Part shown: one piece after another, positions 21,899 through 33,008 of the stretch | Position numbering within the stretch: the stretch's first letter is position 1 | Layout of the letters: every line of letters begins with the position of its first letter | Source: Hydractinia symbiolongicarpus | Lineage: Eukaryota > Cnidaria > Hydrozoa > Anthoathecata > Hydractiniidae | Reading direction: 5' to 3' | NCBI RefSeq assembly: GCF_029227915.1 | Contig: NC_079878.1 | Span: 20,363,501 to 20,427,500 of the forward strand | Length of the DNA stretch: 64,000 nt | Made by a program: the position numbers and the translations under genes | The notes under the pieces: model-generated | Database searches by the model: none | Told to the model about the DNA's origin: nothing | What the model saw: the letters and a program-made list of their open reading frames with translations, nothing else

Positions 21899-22925
21899 TT
21901 TAATTTATTTTTTAATTATTCACAATAATCACAATATGTCTCTATAATCACGCAAGATAAAATATTGTTGTATACTATGTAGGCCTTAAGAGGAACAATA
22001 ATGATGAATTAAATCCTGCGATATACAACATTTTTAGCAACCTAATTTGCAAAATTAGATCCCAAAACAAAATTTTTATTTATAATATCTCATAGAAGTT
22101 TCTCTCCTAAAAAACATACATTGTTCTCTTGCTAACTATAAGCTAGCTAGATACATTATTATTCTCTCATCATAGTAGCTATAGCTAGCTATCTTAATTT
22201 AATTTCATACATTGTTCGTTTTTCTATCAAAAAATAACTGGACTAATTCTAATTATATCTGTTAGCTAGCTATTCTGCAGTTAATCTAGCTTAATGAATC
22301 ACTGCATAGCTATATAACATTAAACACAAAAATCTGTCAGTTTTCTCTCTGCTAGCTATACATTTATAATGGCGGAATAGGATAGCTTTGAAATTCATAA
22401 TGGCTCTCGTGACTCCTTGTTGCAGGTAATTTCCAAATAAAACTGGCAAGAATTTAAAACAGGTATTCGTGAGGCCACAAATCAAAACCAATTCAACTGA
22501 TATTACAGACACTTGATTAACATACGTGAAAGAAATTTTTCAGTTTACAACATGCCAGAAATTCGCATCCGAATCCATACACAGAGCTAACAAACACAAA
22601 AAATGGTGTTTTTTGCACGTTTTAGGTCAAGTTTGTTACTTTAAATGCGACTAATCATGCACATTGTAAAGAGAAAATTAAGATTTTCTCCTGAACAAAC
22701 GATCTGGCCACAGCGTACATGGTTTAGATCAATTACCTTTAGACATGAATGCGAAATATTTTACAGAATGTCTGTTTTACACATTCCTCATTTGAAAACA
22801 ATGAAAAAAAGGGTGTGATCTTGCAGTGATGTTTTATATTGAAACTCCAATCATATATGAATATAAAAAATAAAAACGTACATCGAGCTTGTCAAAATAT
22901 ATCTGCGAATAATACTTTTCAAAAG
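21899..22925. other. 5' flank of the four-exon gene; GCTAGCTA-rich noncoding DNA
   Basis: No gene visible. Repeated AGCTAGCTA words occur between 22130 and 22350. No convincing TATA or initiator could be assigned upstream of ATG 21898. Confidence 0.4.
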
Positions 22926-23420
22926 CTAGGCACTTTTATGGAAAATATCGTAAAACCACGAAATTTGCAGGTTAGTCACGCGGGTGAAGCCCGTTACTAT
23001 GACGTCACAGTGGGAGAAATTGTAACAAAAATTACCGCCGTGTACCTTACAGTTTCTCTTTTTATTTGAAAAAGTGGGTAAATGATTAGTTGTGAAATCA
23101 CTAATGGGCTTAAAAGATCGGTACACTGGTTGGTCTTCAAACACTTCTAAATCCATGATATTTCGGACTAGCTCTTCTCTGAAATCTAGTAGCGCGTAGT
23201 CGTTGGAAGGTTTTAAGTTTTCAACATGTGGGTTATTCATGCGGTGTTGTTGAAACAAGATAAAGGCATTGACGGCGGAAATGTCAATCATATGGAAGAA
23301 AAGTGTTTTTCACCATCTAATACGTTTGCGAAGAAGATTGCTTTCATCTAGCAAATAATCAAAACTGGTAGGCCTTTTGCATCTTGCCACTGACAGGTTA
23401 TTTCTTTCAGATTTAAGTGG
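22926..23420 (-). pseudogene. piggyBac-like transposase C-terminal relic
   Basis: Minus-strand reading KTLFFHMIDISAVNAFILFQ (just past a stop near 23324) followed by NDYALLDFREELVRNI and NKKRNCKVHG. The alternating I-D-I-x-x-V-N-A pattern and a trailing Lys/Arg-Cys stretch resemble the end of the piggyBac-type DDE domain (DDE_Tnp_1_7). The upstream catalytic aspartates are missing; the neighbouring upstream sequence belongs to a different, P-type transposase. Remote PGBD relatives are an alternative. Confidence 0.45.
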
Positions 23421-23438
23421 TGAATTTATTTTTCCTGG

Positions 23439-24300
23439 TCATATTGCCATAACATAGCTTAGACCAGATCTTGTCCTGTATTCCAACAGCAACAAACGTT
23501 TTTTAATTGAACTTAATTGCCTTTGTGAGGAAAACATGGAAATACTTTTCAACTCATGTTCAACAGTGTTCTTTACGTTCAACCAATCACAAAATTTATC
23601 CATCATGAGACAAAATTGTGCTGTACCAGCTGCTTCAGGTGGACGGAATTGATTCAAAACACTACCTTCAGTTTCACTAAGGACTTAAACGGCAAGATGA
23701 AAATTCATTACAGAGAAAGGTGTCAGTTGGACATGATCATTTGTCAACTTGTGATTTAATTTTAAGCCAGCTTCTAGGTCTTTATGATAAAGTTGTGTAA
23801 CATGACTCCAAAGAATATAAAAACCACTATTCCACATATAACGTGAGCTCCACCAGAACCAGAATTTGAGAGACAATTGCGTGATGTTTTTATAAGATGT
23901 GGAGCAACAGCAAAAGAAAAGATGTAACTGTTGTCAATTGTATGGATATTTGTAGCACGATGAAATATGTCCTTGCCAGAGTCACCATCTAAAAATCTAT
24001 GCATTCTGAAAAAGCATCTGTTTGGTGAGGCACCATCAGCTGTAGCCGCTATAAATTTCCAATTTATCCTCTTTAGATAAAGAACAGCTTTCCAGAATAT
24101 AGGAGTAATTTTTAAATAATGCAATCCCAGTTGTAGCAGACACTGTACGAAGGAGGATAAAATCTTGAATCTCGGAATTCATTTCCACTAATTGAGCTGT
24201 TAGTTGTTTGCACTCTAACCGATGACTTTGAATGGTTATTTTTATGCGCTTAGAAGAGATGAATTTAATAGGTGCTTTTAACTTTTGCCGGTTCAAGCAT
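23439..24300 (-). pseudogene. P-element-type transposase relic
   Basis: Pieces in several frames in the right order on the minus strand: SSKRIKITIQSHRLECKQL (coiled-coil region), FIAATADGASPNRCFFRMH, VAPHLIKTSRNCLSNSGSG (the D/APHLxKxxRN signature of THAP/P transposases), RYMWNSGFYILWSHV, LTNDHVQLTPFSVMNF and FRPPEAAGTAQFCLMMDKF. At least three frameshifts are needed. The THAP DNA-binding domain and the C-terminal part are absent. Confidence 0.65.
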
Positions 24301-24913
24301 TTTGGTTTCTTTCATGGGCCGCAGATTATTTAAATTTGACGTTATGTACTGTACAATTAGCACAAGGATTAGGTTTTATAATACTACAAAAATTTGAGTG
24401 ATAATATTGATATTGGTGAAGATTCGACTTGAATTATTTTTGTTGAAATGTCAAATAATCAAACTTTTTGGGAATAGCATGCTTTTGAAAGGATATTTCC
24501 CTGCTATTAACACAATCTGGTGCAGCAATACCAACACACAATTTTTAACTATTAAGTTCTGTTATAAAATTTGAAAGGGTGATGTTATAAAAAGACCTTT
24601 TATATATCACAACCTTTATTACAAAATAAAAAACCTTTTATTGCCAAAAGAAACTAAGTTAGCGGAACAAGAATTACTCACCGTAGTAACATTTAATAGG
24701 CCGAAGATATGCAAAAATAAATAAATACAAAAATGTCTTCAGCAGTACCTCTCTGATGCAATGCGTAACTATAAGCTATTGTCCAGACACTAAACAAAGC
24801 GATACACACACTTTAAAGTGCGCGAACAAACGGAGAGTACGGCTTAGTCATACACCTACCTAAAATACACAAAAACGCATAAAAAGAAACTTTTAAAAGA
24901 AATTAAGAAAGAG

Positions 24914-25330
24914 TCATGCTGGTACACTTCTTTCATTGAGTCCGACTGGAAGGAACGTTTTAAGTTTGTGCTGCCAAAAAGACTCGCGCTCTCTCAGTTG
25001 AACCTCGTTTTGACACCTATCAATAATTTGGAAACTCCAATCTGACATGCCGTGATGGCCATCTTGCACAAAGGGAGAAAGCAAAACTTCCTGAGGAACA
25101 ACTTTTCCTTCATGAAGTCTACTAGCATCACGTCTAAACGGTGTTTTTGTACTGCCTGCATATTGCATGTTATATGTTTTGCAGACAAGCCTGTAAATAA
25201 CCAAATTTGAGTCACAATTAAAATGACCCCGACGGATATTAAAATCCCTACTGTTATGTAAATTAGAAAAATTTCCACTCTTAATTAAAACACTGCAAAC
25301 TTGGCATCTAGGCTTATTACAGCTTTGGCA
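24914..25330 (-). pseudogene. Penelope-like element: GIY-YIG endonuclease domain
   Basis: The domain starts at about 25330 with CQVCSVLIKSGNF in one frame and reaches VIYRLVCKTYNMQYAGSTKT, the GIY-YIG core (here I-Y...Y-A-G), then the arginine of TPFRRDASRL and the glutamate of LRERESFWQHKL before a stop at 24914. This endonuclease nicks target DNA for PLE priming. The segment is intact from 25204 down, with frame changes upstream. Confidence 0.75.
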
Positions 25331-25404
25331 AGAACCTATTTCTCCCTCACTCGGTAACGATCTTACTAAAGTATCTTTTAAAGTCTTAGCCCAACGAAAC
25401 GAAA

Positions 25405-25953
25405 TTAGGGGGACAGATGGGAACAGAGTTTGTGTTCCTCGTCACATTCTAAAATAATCTGGGCCTCCCTGAAGATGTTATAAATATTCTTACTTAAAGC
25501 AGGACGAAAAGTAGTGGAGAAAACCTCCTTACCTAAACCCCTGTCTGTCGTTGAACTTGGCAGTAAGATCTCATTTCGATCTAATGTAAACGCTCTACTC
25601 ACTTGCAAGTCTACAAGTTTCTTTTCATACCCTCTACAATAAAGCCATTCCTTTACGCTGAAAACACGATTTTTAAAAAACTCATCCGTGGAACAAATTC
25701 GCCTTAACCTAAGAGCCTGACTATAAGGTATTCCCTTTTTAGTATGAAATGGATGACAGCTAGAAAAATGCAAAAACTGGTGCGTATCAGTTTTCTTTCC
25801 ATAAAAAGAACAGCATATGGAGGAGCAAATTTAGTCCCAATAGCTGTACCTTGTTTTTGTCTAAATGTCTAATTATTGTGTTCAAAAAAATTGTTTTGTA
25901 AAAGAATATCAGTTAGATTAACAAAAGAATAAATACTGACAGATTTGTCATCT
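25405..25953 (-). pseudogene. Penelope-like element: reverse transcriptase C-terminal half
   Basis: Minus-strand reading starts immediately after the 10-bp duplication with RDDKSVSIYSFVNL and continues FFEHNN, a stop, then RQKQGTAIGTKFAPPYA (RT motif B of PLEs) and the thumb region HTKKGIPYSQALRLRRICS ... RGYEKKLVDLQVSRAF. It lacks the F-x-D-D motif expected between these, apparently lost by deletion near 25800. Confidence 0.7.
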
Positions 25954-25963
25954 CTACCGTCTA
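25954..25963. repeat. Target-site duplication of LINE-A, left copy
   Basis: CTACCGTCTA, identical to 32999-33008. It is flanked on its right by the T-rich (minus-strand poly-A) tail of LINE-A and on its left by PLE coding sequence that continues at 33009. Confidence 0.85.
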
Positions 25964-26192
25964 TTTTTTTTTCTTTTTTTAATAATAACAATAGAATAAT
26001 CTTTTATAACAAAGAAACTTTTACAATTAAAAAAAGCACTTAAAGAGGACATGAGGCATTATACGTGGAAAGATAACAACTGTAAACAACTATAAATACA
26101 TAATATAAAGATTGACACTACACGACTAACGACGTTAAATTCTGCTTTCGTGCACGACAAGTTCAATATTTCCGTCTAAATTATGTGTCTTT

Positions 26193-27070
26193 TCATGCAT
26201 CGATCGTGTTCCTACCGTGATCAACATAAATAATTCGTTCATTATATGATCGTTTTTGTTTGTTTGTTTTTTCGTTTTCATTCTTTTTATGAGCAACTTG
26301 AAGTGTCAGATTCTTGTGACATTTGGCTAATGGCTTAAAAACCCTTACATCTGCATACGCCATTTGTCCTTTTACCCAAAAGCTTCTTGCTGCAACATCA
26401 CTTTTTGCTTCGTTGGTTGTTATTGCAGTCCTCAGCTTAAATATTTCACCGGTCAAAGGATGTAGAAGCGGTTCCACAATAACTTCCTGGCATTTACTAT
26501 TTCCGCTGTGCAATTTCGAAGCTGGTTGTGTCTGTTGATTATAAATCCGCCTCGTGGACAGGAAACAGCGTGTTGGACATTGAACGGGGCGGAACAGACA
26601 CATGTCGTTGGTAATCGTTCAAGTGGGATCGCATACCGAAGACGTAAAGCATCCCAGAAAGATTGTTTGTCAAGTGCGAATCCATTTTCTTTGAGTTGAA
26701 TAGCAGTTAACCAATTCGATAACCCATTCTCCAAGCTGGCTTCAAGGGCTTTATTTTTTTCGGTAATTTGTTCTGTGATTTCATTTAATTGATGTTGATA
26801 ATTTTCATTCTTTTCTCTTTTTATCCGTGTCTTTAATGCAGCTACAACATGTTCAGCTCGGTGATCATAAACAGCAATATTTTGAAGCATTCATTCTTTT
26901 GTGTGACTGGTTATCGTCAAAGAACGTCCATACTCACGATCCGCCATTTGAGAAGGTATAATAACACTTAAGCCACCATATCTGGCTGGCAGAGAGTACA
27001 GCAATCTTTCACTATCATTAAACTGATAATCGTTTAAAATAACACTGTTGCGGTGGAATAAATTGACTTG
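26193..27070 (-). pseudogene. LINE-A: zinc motif and PD-(D/E)xK-type endonuclease
   Basis: Pieces in order on the minus strand: LLYSLPARYGGLSVIIP, a stop after TSHTKE, ALEASLENGLSNWLTAIQL, the Cys/His motif CVCSAPFNVQHAVSCPRGG with NRHN, then PLLHPLTGE, SDVAARSFWV and MAYADVRVFKPLAK, the acidic-hydrophobic D-V-R-V strand expected of restriction-like endonucleases. Two frames overlap at 26453-26603, so there is a frameshift. This tail arrangement places LINE-A with the early-branching, site-choosing LINEs (R2/CRE/NeSL side). Confidence 0.65.
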
Positions 27071-27342
27071 ATAATTTTCGTTTCGTATGCTTCTTCTACT
27101 TAAATTCTTCTTTGTTACAACTTCAATTCTATACTCCGTTAAATTTCATTCTGTTTACAAGCAAATTCAGCTCCTATTTATACTGCTTCGAAATTGCTGA
27201 ATCGTCAAGAAATTTTGCTTATCTCATATAAACAAGTCATGATGACTAGCATTATTTAGCATAAATACAATATATCATAACAAAAGAAAGAACTATGTTC
27301 GATTGTTCGAGAAAATTATTGCGTGAAAAGTCACACGTCTTG

Positions 27343-28524
27343 TTAAATATTCGTGAATCTAGAACGTTCACGACAAACACGAATAAACTCGTCAATTTCT
27401 CTGTCGAATTTCTTCAAAAGAACTGAGGTGTTCGGAACAGTCCGCATGACAAAAATATATCTGTGTTTTAAACCATGCATAAATGCATTATATGCTGCAT
27501 GTGGTTGGGTTCTTGCAACAGCAATTAAACTGTCCGACTGCTTAACCCACGAATTTACTTTGTCGTTGGTATATTTTTCAATACAATCATGATTCCCAAT
27601 CACTGCTCCAAGGTGACGATTGCCATTTGAGGTTATAAAGATCTCAGAATCTGAAAAAAGTTCCTTTGCTTTATTAAAGTGTTCATCTTTTACAATTAAC
27701 ATAGACTTTTGGTCATTAACCTCATAACCAATGTAATGACCATATTTCTTTATGAGATCCCACCAGGTTTTCAGGTGTTCTAATTTTCCCATACCGGTCA
27801 AATCATCAGCGAATGCAATTTGTTTAATTTGGTGTGAATCAAATCTTGACATTACTGAACTTAAGAGTGGTATCAATCCTAATGCATACCTGCTCATTGC
27901 TATTGGGTCACCCTGTGTAGTTCCCTCCTCTGATGCTATCTCTTGTCCGCCAAGCACAAATAGTCTAGCTGGAAGATGATAAAAATTTGCCATGTATGTT
28001 GATATTTCGGGGCAAGTGATCTTATTTTTCTTATTTTGTAAAAGAACACTTCTGTTAATATTGTTAAAAGCATTGCTGGCATCAACTTGTATGAATCCAT
28101 GCGTATCGTCCTGAGAAAACATTTCTCTGACTACATGTATTGCGACCTCGCACCCAGCTTCAATTTCAGCGCAAAGTTGCTCATATCCATCAGATTCTAT
28201 GACATCACGTTTTAGTATAGCCATGACTGATTTTCCCATTATCCTTCGTAATACTTCTCCAATTCCGATAGGGCGTAAACCAGGACGTTTGTCCAATGAA
28301 ATGAGGCGACAGGACACAATTGGTGATAATGAGTGCGGATCCTCCATAATATTTGTATATAACTGTCTCGTCATTAAAGCTATGGCATGACACAAATCAT
28401 CAGCAACAGAGCTAAAAACATTCCCTCCGATGATTTTCCTCAAAAAATCGGCATCCATACCTGATGGTCCTGAAGCATCTTTTGTTTTAAGTGCTCACTT
28501 TCTTATCAATTCAGCATTAATATC
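27343..28524 (-). pseudogene. LINE-A: reverse transcriptase
   Basis: A 371-codon open frame (28458-27343) extended upstream to 28524 across a TGA at 28495-28497. Motifs: DASGPSGMDADF, PGLRPIGIGEVLRRI (fingers), FIQVDASNAFNNINR (motif A), EGTTQGDPIAMSRYA (motif B) and QIAFADDLTGMG (motif C, F-A-D-D). The catalytic core is complete. Between 27070 and 27343 the protein is interrupted by about 270 bp without coding pattern. Confidence 0.8.
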
Positions 28525-28530
28525 GTCATA
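28524..28530. repeat. Target-site duplication of LINE-B, left copy
   Basis: CGTCATA, identical to 32885-32891. LINE-A coding sequence (DDINAELIRK on the minus strand) begins here and joins in frame with the piece to the right of 32885. Confidence 0.65.
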
Positions 28531-28699
28531 GATAACATTGTTGTTGTTGTTGTTAATTTATTTATTGTCGGTTAAAATATGTACAAACAATACAAAGCTG
28601 TAATTAAAGTGCTAATCCAAACCGACATATAGACAAAAATATAAATACTATAAAAATAAAGTAAGTGAAATCAAAAGAAAAACAAATAACATATTTATG

Positions 28700-29808
28700 T
28701 TATTGTGAACAGACATCACAAGAACAATGCTGGCCATTCCAAAATTTTATCATTTTCTTTAAAATATTCAAAGATTCTGCTGTTTTCATATGATTGGGTA
28801 ATTTATTCCATATATTTGGACCTAAGGAAGTTAAACTTTTAGTTCCGAAACTTCTGGTATTTTTTCTTGGAACCTTGAGATTATTGACATTTTGTGATCT
28901 GACAGATCTTTCACTTTGTTGGAAATCAAAAATGTCATGAATGTATGAAGGGTTAAGGCTATGCAAAGATTTGTAAATTTCTGTGCATAGCGTTTTAAGC
29001 CTGTAAACACTCATGAAATTCCTTCCTGAAAAGCAGTTCCTCGTATGTACTATCAGAGTCGTCAAATAAAAAACGCAAAGCCCTTTTTTGTATTCTTTCA
29101 ACTTTTAACAAAGATTTAGTAGATGAAAAATGCCACACTAATGGACAATAGTTAAAGTTGGAAAGTACAAAACTTTGAACAAGAGCAACCTTTGCTTTGT
29201 AAGTCAGAAACGTATCTAGCCTAACTAATGCATTCAATTGTGCCGAATTGTGCCTTTTTGATAAGTTCAGAAATGTGAAGATCAAAGTCACACCCAATAA
29301 CTTTACGCTATTTTCTGTTTTGATAGTTTTATCGTCAATTGTTAAATCTATGTCACTATTATTATTTTTGTTCTGTGTGATTATAATGGATTGAAATTTT
29401 CCAGAATTAGCTATCATTTTGTTATATTTCAGCCACTCTAAAGCTGTGTTTGATTCACTTTCTAACAGTTTTATTAAGTTTGTAATCGAGTTAGAGTAAG
29501 CGGAAAGGGAATTGTCATCAGCATAATTGAGAACACTAGCTTTTTTAATAAAATAAATAAAGTCGTCAATAAAAATATTGAAAAGAATAGGTCCTAGAAT
29601 CGACCCTTGCGGTACACCAGATAAAATTAATTGAAACAAGCTTAAACTGTTATTTATTCGAGTAGCTTGTTTTCTATCCGAAAGGTAAGAAAAGTAGAGA
29701 TTCATTACTAAAACCATAAGCACTAAGTTTAGCCAGAAGTAAATCATGTGGAACACAATCAAAAGCCTTTGACAGATCCATTAAAACTGCACCTGGGGCT
29801 ATTTTTTT
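28700..29808 (-). pseudogene. LINE-B: reverse transcriptase palm to C-terminus
   Basis: From 29808 on the minus strand: APGAVLMDLSKAFDCVPHDL (motif A), SGVPQGSILGPILFNIFIDD (motif B), VLNYADDNSLSAYS (motif C, Y-A-D-D), VKLLGVTL, then, after a frame change near 29000-29100, the C-terminal SLGPNIWNKLPNHMKTAESL typical of CR1/Jockey-group LINEs. The frameshift in the thumb region makes it non-functional. Confidence 0.8.
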
Positions 29809-29816
29809 ATTAAAAA

Positions 29817-30062
29817 AGTGTCGGACGGAAAAATCGATGAGGATTCGGAGTGTGAATCGGACTTTCTTGGACCAAAATCAAAAGTAGAACACTGTTCACA
29901 CTGACTAGACGCACATTTCTTTAAAGAGAGGTTACATGCAAACTTCTCGACTAAATCGTGGGGATTTGAAGGGATTGGGTTTTCCAAAACTTTATTCAAT
30001 GCCTTAGCTAGGAGAGTTGCATTCTCGCATATCTCACACAGGCAAGAGCCGTGTGGAAATTT
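29817..30062 (-). pseudogene. Cys-rich C-terminal extension of the transposon protein, beyond two stops
   Basis: In the same frame as the AT-hook ORF, after two adjacent TAA codons (30068-30063), sequence continues as FPHGSCLCEICENATLL then NPHDLVEKFACNLSLKKC and SSQCEQCSTFDFGPRK, with C-x-C-x2-C and C-x4-C-x2-C spacing suggesting metal binding. It then runs through the terminal inverted repeat. It is probably the remains of the next part of the transposon protein; an intron or readthrough cannot be excluded. Confidence 0.45.
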
Positions 30063-30065
30063 TTA

Positions 30066-31221
30066 TTAAAGGCGTATTCTTTGTGAGCTTTTAAAAAAAA
30101 GCTGTGAGAATGTTAATTCTTTTTCAAATTTATGAAAGAAAGTGTCCGGGACTTTGATTTTACCGGATCCATTAGCGATATTAAGAACGTCTTTCATGTT
30201 CCATAGTAAGTAAAGCTTCTGCTTGAACACTTTCTCGCCGTCGACTTTACCTATGTATACATTGTCCTTTCGTCCAGGATTAGTGTAGGTGAGATCTGCG
30301 CGGGAGAGAAAGTCAATCAACCATTGCTTTTCTTCTTCATCCAAGTCCTTTCGAGGTCTACCACGTGAAGTTTTCTTGAATTGAAATTTCACCTGATATT
30401 TCTTAGCTAATTTCTCGATGACTTCAGCTTTTTTATGTGGGCTTTTTGGTAGGAGGTTGTTCACACGCGATACGCTACGGTGAAGCGATTGCTTTGTGGT
30501 GAAGGAGCTTGGGGAACTTGAGGTAGATGACGACGATGGTGATGAGGAACGACATGATTGGGAGCTTGTGGGACTTTCTGAGTCGATACCATTTGTGTTT
30601 TCGGTAGAATCGATGTCTTCTATAGAACTGGTGCTCAGGGTCGAATCGTTACTGCTGGTAGGTTCGATAGATGCGTCTTCAATTTGTTGGGCCGCTGTTG
30701 CTTGTGCTTTCTTTAGTTTGCGATGACGTTCCGATACTTTGTAACGTTCATAGTCTGAAGGATTGTTCTTGAGATTTTGGCGCCAAATCTTTTTTCGTAG
30801 CGCCTCGGTTTTCTTCTTTTCAATTGTGTTACTCTTTGCTCGATAATTTTTGCATTTTTGAGAGTTCGTCATGGGAAGCTCACCCTTTCTTGGACGACCT
30901 AGAAAAAAAATTAAATTTATGAAAAAGAGAACAATCGAATCGCGACAGATTCATTATGACACACATAATGGTATTTTAGTGTTGGACGGAATGAATAAGT
31001 CTTTTCATCATGTTCTGATAGTAAAACAGTTAAAAAGGATTATTTGGTTCAGCAATAAATAATATATAATACAAGAAATCTATGATATCTAAGAAAACTT
31101 AGGCTACGTGTTTAAAAAAAAACTTACCACGTTTTTTTATAATGGCTGGTGCATTTTCATTGGTCGTAGAAGAATGAGACATTGCTGACGAGACAGACGA
31201 CGCATTTTCGGTTGGCTCCAT
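30066..31221 (-). CDS. Transposon-encoded AT-hook protein, two exons, ~308 aa
   Basis: Exon 1 at 31128-31221 (MEPTENASSVSS...) and exon 2 at 30066-30898 join in frame over a GT-AG intron (phase 1). The junction creates the AT-hook KKRGRPRKGELP, and a second AT-hook lies later (SRGRPRKDLD). The N-terminal third is Lys/Arg-rich (CKNYRAKSN, IWRQNLKNNPSDYERYKVSE), followed by a long Ser/Thr-rich linker. Such proteins accompany DNA transposons in cnidarian and arthropod genomes, and binding to AT-rich element ends is a plausible role. No catalytic domain is visible. The frame itself is unbroken up to its stop. Confidence 0.6.
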
Positions 31222-31335
31222 TTTAAATGTCAGCAAAGACGTGAATGATTTAAAAAAATAAACATTCGATCATTCGAACGACGTTCGAAAGTTCTAAAAT
31301 AGCTTAAAGAGCAATGGAGTGACATTATTTATTTT

Positions 31336-31721
31336 AGTGTCGGACGGAAAAAAAGGAATCGCTTTAAAATAGTCTTCACATTGAAAAATCTTGACAAGTT
31401 ATGGATGTATTATCTGTGTTTCTTTTCTCCGAAAGGGTTTAATTGATACTTAGCAACAATTTCGGTTTTAATAAGCTTTCTTATAAACCGTGAAAAATAT
31501 TCAAAGTTTTGTGTTTTTAGAAGTTCTTGAAAGTATTCATTTTTATTGGACGCACTTTAATTAAAACAGCTTTATTTCAATCTATTTTTTTAATTATTTA
31601 TCTTTTTTGGACAGTTTTTTAATCCCTCCTCCAACTCAAACAGATTTGAGACGTTCAAAAACTTCTTTTTTAAAAAGAAACGCCGGTAAAAGGCTATAAT
31701 GAAAATTTCCGTCCGACACTA
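31336..31721. mobile_element. Candidate MITE or subterminal repeat inside the DNA transposon
   Basis: A plus-oriented AGTGTCGGACGGAAA at 31336-31350 faces the inverted end at 31707-31721, defining a 386-bp unit without coding capacity. It lies upstream of the AT-hook gene's ATG (31221), so the inner copy could instead be a binding site used in self-regulation. Confidence 0.4.
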
Positions 31722-31887
31722 AATTTTTCAAGAGAGTTGTACAAATGGTGCAAAATGTACGAAAAAGTAGGACCTGCCTTGGTATTAAATGATATTTTCC
31801 CATAGCATAAGCCTAATTAAAACTAAATCAAATGTTAACGGGTGTTTTTGTAGACTTTTTATTTTTGACCTAAATGATGACCAATTC

Positions 31888-32884
31888 TCAAATAGCCCCT
31901 CTTTTAGCTCCGTCTGGGAAAACAGAAAGACGAATGCTGCTGTTTATTGCATTTGTTATGGGTTTAATCAAATAAGGCTTTGACAATTTAACCATTTTTG
32001 CTGTAATTTTGTCTTCCCCAGAAGCCACGCCCACTTTGATGTCACTAAAAAGTTTAGAGACTTCTGATTCACTCACTTCTTTAAAATAAAATAAATCATC
32101 ATTTTTGTCACTAGGATGAGAATTTTTGATTTCAACAATACTCGAATGATTTTTAAATTTTTCTTTTATATCATTGATAACTGTGAGCCTGCTTGCCAAT
32201 CTCTTGTTGTTTAAGTGATCTGGTTTAATTCCACTACATTTTTCAACAATATTTATATACTCGTTGGTTAAAACTTCAACAAGTTCACTATCATCCGTTA
32301 TTATCTTATCATTACGAACAATCATTATTTTCTTGTTACCTGTTCCAGATTTATTCGTAATAAAAAGTTTAACTGTTTTCCAAAAAGTTTTATTAGTTAT
32401 TATTCCATTTTCCATTACGTTGTTAAAATGTTCTCTTATCGCTTTTCGACTCAAATTAACGCATTTGTTTCTTTGCTTTGTATACTTGGTGTTATTTTCC
32501 TTCGTTTTATTTTTATTAAAATTATTTTTTAGACGGGATCTTGAATAAATCGCTTTTCGTAATTCTTTATTCATAAAAGGAGCCTCGTTTCCGCGCACAA
32601 ATTTAGTTTTTAATGGCGCGTGCTTGTCAATGACTTTTCGAAATATAAATACAAGTTCTTCGTAGTTTTTATTGGGATCTGTTTGATCACATTTAAAATC
32701 GACCATACTTAACTCTTCAAGAAAACTTTGCTCGTTAAAATTTTTAAAACACCTATATGATATCTCTTTTGCCTTAAGTCTCACTAAATGAGTCCTCATA
32801 AACGTGGATATCATATGGTGATGGTCACTCAGACCAGTTTTATCACATTGTTTATATCTTTGATGGGACCTTGCAATAGCATGG
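31888..32884 (-). pseudogene. LINE-B: end of endonuclease and linker to RT
   Basis: The minus-strand frame opens in CDKTGLSDHHHMISTFMR, the S-D-H-H end of the apurinic-type endonuclease, and continues through a lysine-rich linker (APFMNKELRKAIYSRSRLK, YTKQRNKCVNLSRKAIREHF) to the start of the RT (GVASGEDKITAKMVKLSKPY, SSIRLSVFPDGAK). It stops at 31888. The remaining RT resumes at 29808, with the DNA transposon and about 170 bp of unexplained sequence (31722-31887) between. Confidence 0.75.
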
Positions 32885-32891
32885 CGTCATA
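32885..32891. repeat. Target-site duplication of LINE-B, right copy
   Basis: CGTCATA, matching 28524-28530. Read on the minus strand, LINE-A sequence ends here (...CCGAAG) and is picked up at 28524. Confidence 0.65.
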
Positions 32892-32998
32892 CTTCGGTTG
32901 CGCACTAGGATAAGAAGGCATTGCATTGTATCCTTATCTAACGGTAAAATTCCGCATGAATTCTCATCCAAAAGTCGAATAGCTGCATTTAGCTTCCC
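32892..32998 (-). pseudogene. LINE-A: short 5' coding remnant
   Basis: Minus-strand reading KLNAAIRLLDENSCGILPLD and KDTMQCLL corresponds to the stretch that precedes RT in this LINE family (from memory). It begins directly at the target duplication, so LINE-A was 5'-truncated on insertion. Confidence 0.5.
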
Positions 32999-33008
32999 CT
33001 ACCGTCTA
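32999..33008. repeat. Target-site duplication of LINE-A, right copy
   Basis: CTACCGTCTA, identical to 25954-25963. Confidence 0.85.

Larger units (their letters stand above)
29817..31721 (-). mobile_element. DNA transposon with 15-bp terminal inverted repeats, inserted in LINE-B
   Basis: The left end AGTGTCGGACGGAAA (29817-29831) and the reverse complement at 31707-31721 match exactly. A further copy in plus orientation lies at 31336-31350 and a variant at 30978-30990. The gene inside (30066-31221) encodes an AT-hook protein. Superfamily not assigned; no DDE domain is visible, so it may be an internally deleted, non-autonomous copy. Confidence 0.7.
28531..32884 (-). mobile_element. LINE-B: CR1/L2-type non-LTR retrotransposon inserted in LINE-A
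   Basis: Endonuclease end, linker and RT lie on the minus strand; the 3' end carries an (AAC)n-type tail (TTG repeats at 28541-28553 on the plus strand), as CR1/L2 elements do, instead of poly-A. The candidate duplication is CGTCATA. A DNA transposon occupies 29817-31721 and has removed or displaced RT motifs 0-2. Confidence 0.75.
25964..32998 (-). mobile_element. LINE-A: non-LTR retrotransposon with C-terminal restriction-like endonuclease, inserted in the PLE
   Basis: Bounded by the 10-bp duplication CTACCGTCTA and ending (minus strand) in a poly-A tail seen as TTTTTTTTTCTTTTTTT at 25964-25980. The 5' end retains only a short ORF part (32892-32998). RT lies at 27343-28524, and the zinc motif and endonuclease at 26193-27070. 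The element is itself interrupted by LINE-B (28531-32884). Poly-A tail and target duplication show insertion by target-primed reverse transcription. Confidence 0.8.
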
